64,000 nucleotides of DNA from Psococerastis gibbosa. Taxonomy: Eukaryota > Arthropoda > Insecta > Psocodea > Psocidae. Positions 60,161 through 64,000 of the stretch are shown here, in pieces (the first letter of the stretch is position 1; each line of letters starts with the position of its first letter). A program made the position numbers and the translations under genes. The notes below the pieces were generated by a model. It searched no databases, was not told where the DNA came from, and was given only the letters and a program-made list of their open reading frames with translations. The stretch spans positions 32,287,371 to 32,351,370 of the forward strand of contig OZ020487.1 of the NCBI GenBank assembly GCA_963971405.1. The letters run 5' to 3'.

Positions 60161-63159
60161 CAGCAGATTCCCAAATTCCGGTCACTGTTTATAATGTGAA
60201 AAATGAGTTAGCAAAATACATACTGCAAGTGAAACAAAACTAGCCGCAGCGCCGGGAGGTACGGTACTGAGAGTCCGTTGGCCAGTTGCTCTATATGGAC
60301 CCAGGCTCAAACGAGATAAGGGGAAGGCTCACAACAACGCAGCAGAGATAAGGCAAATAAAGCCATGGTTTATAATGCAATACCCTACCTACACTGTTAA
60401 CATACCAGACCTTGGGAGGAAGAAGAAGATTGCGCGAAGCTTGGCAAAGTTTAACTTTATACCGTAAGTCACTAGAATTGACATTGGCGTAGTGGAAACA
60501 TATTGTCTTGCAGCAACCTGCAGTCCGAGCATTTCAACTATACCCAATAGTCGTACATTAAAACGCAAAAGCTGGTCTAAATGGAATTTTGCAGTTGCAT
60601 GAGAAGGTTGTTGAGTGCCTTAGCTATTGCAAGGCATACACGGACCATAGCGAAGCAAAAATAAGACTTATTTCAGCTACTTGAGCTAAGTAAAGGGTTG
60701 AATTCCCCCCACGACCCTAGCCCTTCATGACTGGAAAGGGTCTAAAGGAACAAGTAGTGGTAATACTCACCAGAGGGCACAATAGGCCATAAGCCTTAAA
60801 TAGTTATATGCAAAAACGTACCAAAAGATTCATTACTCGCATATCAAACTAACGCTAAAGCTTTGTCAACAGTCGAAACCTGTGTTGACAGTTTCGCACT
60901 GTTTTAAGGTCCTGTTGAATAATGATTAGCTTCAATGCAATGACGGATGTCGAAGCGCCAATCAGTGAGACAGAAGGCGTGCAGATACAATAGGTGGCCT
61001 GCAGTGTCGTTGGATAGTTGGTTGCAGCAAGGAAGGGTTTTGATTGACCGAAACCAGCGAAATAAGCAATTGGAATAGTTCTCGAGAAGTAGTTGAATAC
61101 AAACAAGATGAACACAACACAATTTGTATTACTTATACAAAAGAGATGGTGAGCAATTTATGCAGCTTTTTAACAGGAATTATCAAATCCGACCGCCACA
61201 CTAATAGGATGTACAAAAAGCAACCATGAGGAATTGACGACAAGACGGCTTTAGGGACGTCCACTGGAAGGACGAAATGGAAAATGGCTTCAGCGAGCCA
61301 GATGAAGAGAAGAAGAAGATGAAGAAGAAGAAATACAAATCCAGCGCTAATTTAAGATTACCAATTGAAAATAGAAGATTAGAACAGTCGTGACTGCGAG
61401 CTGACGTTGCAAACAGGCTAATGATGGAAATGCACGAAAAGTCATGGAGCCTGCTGCTAGCACGAAACTGCTTCAAACTGTTTTTCTTCTTAACGTTCCA
61501 CGTCTCGATCTAGATGCGCTCGGATCAATTTTTGACAGCAAAATGTCATCGCTCTACGTAATGACTGACTGCTGCTTACCAAGGAACTACTATGGTACAA
61601 TAATTCCGGACAGGGGAGTATAGAGAACCCGAGTGGTTGCAACCTCAGAGTACAAAAAGGAGGCGAATCAGGTTAAACGGAGCCAAAGGCTGCAGTAAGG
61701 GCTACTAAACCCAACCAATTTCGAACTAGATTTTTAAAAAAAGGAGAAAATGTGGTAAGCCGGTAAAACTTAACTAAGCTCTCAGTCGTGGGATCGGCCA
61801 TATAAGACATGAAATCAGGGATTCTCAGATTAAATCTTCGTACCCAAAGCGGAACGCAACATGAATTTCTGGTTTGGTTTTCAAGTCACAGACCAGTGGC
61901 AGCAGTTTGGGCAGAGAACTGGCTAAATGGCCCACGTGCCAGTCAGTAGAGTTTGGTAATGACCTAACCAAGGAAAACATGTGTATCACGTGCCAGCGAA
62001 TTATGATAACAAAATATTCATAAAATATGCTGTTTGACCAATACATAGCTGACCCAGTATATAGGATACAAATCTGTACTGTTGGTAAGTGTCAATTTTA
62101 CAACAGCTATAACCGCCGGAGCCACCTTCTCTGATGGTCTCTAACAGTCTCTCTGGCAGTAGAAACGTTAGTACGCGAAGGCCGCAACTTTTATTGAAAG
62201 GTTGAAAACTATTCACCACGCTTTCAATGTTCATGTTTCATGTTTCGCTGAGAAAATGCTATGGGAGCAAATGGGTTGGTGCAAAACGTAACAAATTTCT
62301 CAGTGATCCGCGGCGCTCGAATCGTCTCTATCTGTCTGGCTTAATTATTATTCATCGCGGACGCCTCATAATTAGGACCCATCACACTACACCCCACATA
62401 GTTGTTCAGGCATTTACTTGCATTACGTTTGACAAACATGCTCACACTTGGCCGGCTGAATAGCAGTAAGCAATATGCAGAGGCTGATTGATATAGTGAG
62501 CAAGACTTCAACCAGCTGCGCGGATTTCTTTCAGCTATAAGACAGCAGTCGCGTAGTCGTATGAGGTAATGTGTGATAATAGCTAGCGTAATTAGCATTG
62601 AAACTCGGGCATACAACAGTAAGAGGCAATTGTCTGCTTCAACGTATCCTGCCACAAATGGCATCATTAAACGCATCATGTCCCCGCACTCTACAAAATG
62701 TTCTGTACAAAAAACGGCTCTGTCATTGTGTCAGGCATACTGCACAGTACAGCAAGTAGGGCTTCCGCAGGGACCAGAATGACTAGAGATGCACTATCCG
62801 ACACCGAAGATTTGCTAACAAGCCATAAGTAACACCTGCTCAGCAATGATGAAATCTCGAAATTGTGTATGCCCCGTCTTCAGAACACTCAAAGGAACAT
62901 CTGGGGTTAATAGCTCAAATAAACTGTCTTTAGAAGCATGTCGATTTCTATTGTTCTGACCGACCCATACCAGAAGAGGAGTACGAGCCTAGCAGGATTC
63001 GAAGCAACTCAGATCTTTTACACCATTCAAGTCACTAAGCACAATACTACTACCAGTACTACTAAGTAAAATAGCAGTTAAATTGAAAATTCTCATATAC
63101 AGATATAATATGTAGATCTACAGAATTTCATGTCCGAACAAGAGAGAGAAATTGTCACG

Positions 63160-63262
63160 GTAAAGAATGCAGGACGGCACCGCCATTTTCCAATGCACAG
63201 CGGTGCCCTTCAGTATTACTCACCGAAACATCTCCAAGGGTGCTGGAACGGCCCTTAACTGT
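63160..63262. mobile_element. Foldback relic, GATGGTGGGACC family
   Basis: AATGCAGGACGGCACCGCCA...GCGGTGCCCTTCAGTATTAC, an imperfect palindrome like those at 34.2 and 41.1 kb. Confidence 0.55.
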
Positions 63263-64000
63263 CTATTTCTGAACTGAGAGTACAAGCCATTACCTACTAC
63301 TGTGACTACGAAACTGCAGCCATAACCGAATCATGGCCTTAATGCAGCTATTATGCTTGGTAAATTAGATACCCATTCCCGCAAACGGTACTTGGAAAAT
63401 GTCGGATATTAGGGAGGGCCAGACAGCCATGAGTTTCGGGCACGTAGCCACGCCGTGCTCAGTGGCCTGTGTTCTTCCACGGCCAATATTAAATTCCAGC
63501 GGTTGTCCGGCTGCTATTAGCTCCAGTACCGACGAATTTTTGCCCCTGCAAATATTAATCGTCGATGTGGAACACTTCTTTATTTTCTTCAGCCAGCGGG
63601 GCACTGCAAATCAGGGTGAGCTTTGGTCTCCGGCCCGTTCCACTTTCCAGACATATTTCTCAGGTCACCCTCCACTTCGTTGCTCCATCATTTCCGTGGT
63701 CAGCCTTTGTCACCTTCACATCTCTATTTTCGCACTAAACACAATGTTTGCAGCCCAATGCAGTCATTGGAATATTTTGTGCTTTGAAAAAGTGTACCAT
63801 ATCTTCGTCTTCAGGATCTAATTTATTACGAAATTCGTTCTCCTATTCAATCAAATTTTTTGAACACCTCTTTATATTTGTCCGAAAATGATACTTTTAA
63901 ATATTCAAGGTTTTCAGTTTTATTGTCCCCGTTTTGGCGCCATTCGCCTGTTTGGGTCTACTTATATTATTTCTGTTTTCTCGCTGTGGAGCACTCAGAT

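Larger units (their letters stand above)
58892..63999. other. Upstream fusilli flank or intron; no exon recognised
   Basis: The DnaQ-like N-terminal exons of fusilli were looked for on the minus strand and not found. It contains a poly-C tract near 59705, a SINE piece at 60083-60160, a GAA-rich run near 61305-61332, a retrotransposon-tail phrase (GGGCACAATAGGCCATAAGC) at 60776 and a foldback relic at 63160-63262. Confidence 0.5.

Noticed and set aside
61825-62234. Minus-strand frames as the missing upstream fusilli exons
   Set aside because: The sequences do not resemble the DnaQ-like domain or linker of Fusilli, and no suitable donor/acceptor and phase were found.
63399-63821. 140-codon open frame on the plus strand
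   Set aside because: No recognisable domain, splice pattern or homologue. The opposite strand is also open over part of it. It is not supported as a gene, nor as the missing fusilli N-terminus.

Overview
This is nuclear DNA from an arthropod, most likely an insect. It is AT-rich, with kilobase introns, canonical GT-AG splice sites, and intergenic and intronic DNA packed with short transposon remnants. Two conserved animal genes are present. A hemipteran host is only a guess, based on the style of the repeats.

Gene 1 (plus strand, 14238-30914) is the 3' part of an RGK-family (Rad/Gem/Kir) small GTPase gene. Four exons join in frame to give 249 residues ending in the family's signature C-terminus. 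At least one 5' exon is not in the window or not recognisable. Gene 2 (minus strand, 58891 down to 39411) is fusilli/ESRP, a splicing regulator with three RRM domains. Seven exons join in frame from just before RRM1 to a stop at 50840. An eighth, proline/tyrosine-rich exon at 39411-39628 fits a second splice form that starts from a donor inside exon 7. The N-terminal exons lie upstream of 58891, probably beyond the window. The two genes converge tail to tail across about 31-39 kb. Nothing in the sequence says they work together.

Layout: 1-14.2 kb is repeats only, including a three-element foldback array at 6.6-7.9 kb. 14.2-30.9 kb is the RGK gene, whose 13.4-kb first visible intron holds LINE pieces, a tandem satellite, SINEs and foldback elements. 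31-39.4 kb is the convergent spacer, with a broken hAT transposase fragment and a hAT-like element nested in a foldback element. 39.4-58.9 kb is fusilli. 58.9-64 kb has no recognisable exon.

The most striking theme is a set of palindromic (foldback) elements with TTA/TAA target duplications. They have different bodies but share subterminal TTCCACCG and the core GTGGTAGCAGACAT or a shortened form of it. They are probably non-autonomous PIF/Harbinger (Tourist-like) MITEs, and their two arms match each other better than they match sister elements. No bacterial features, CRISPR arrays, functional tRNA or rRNA genes were found.
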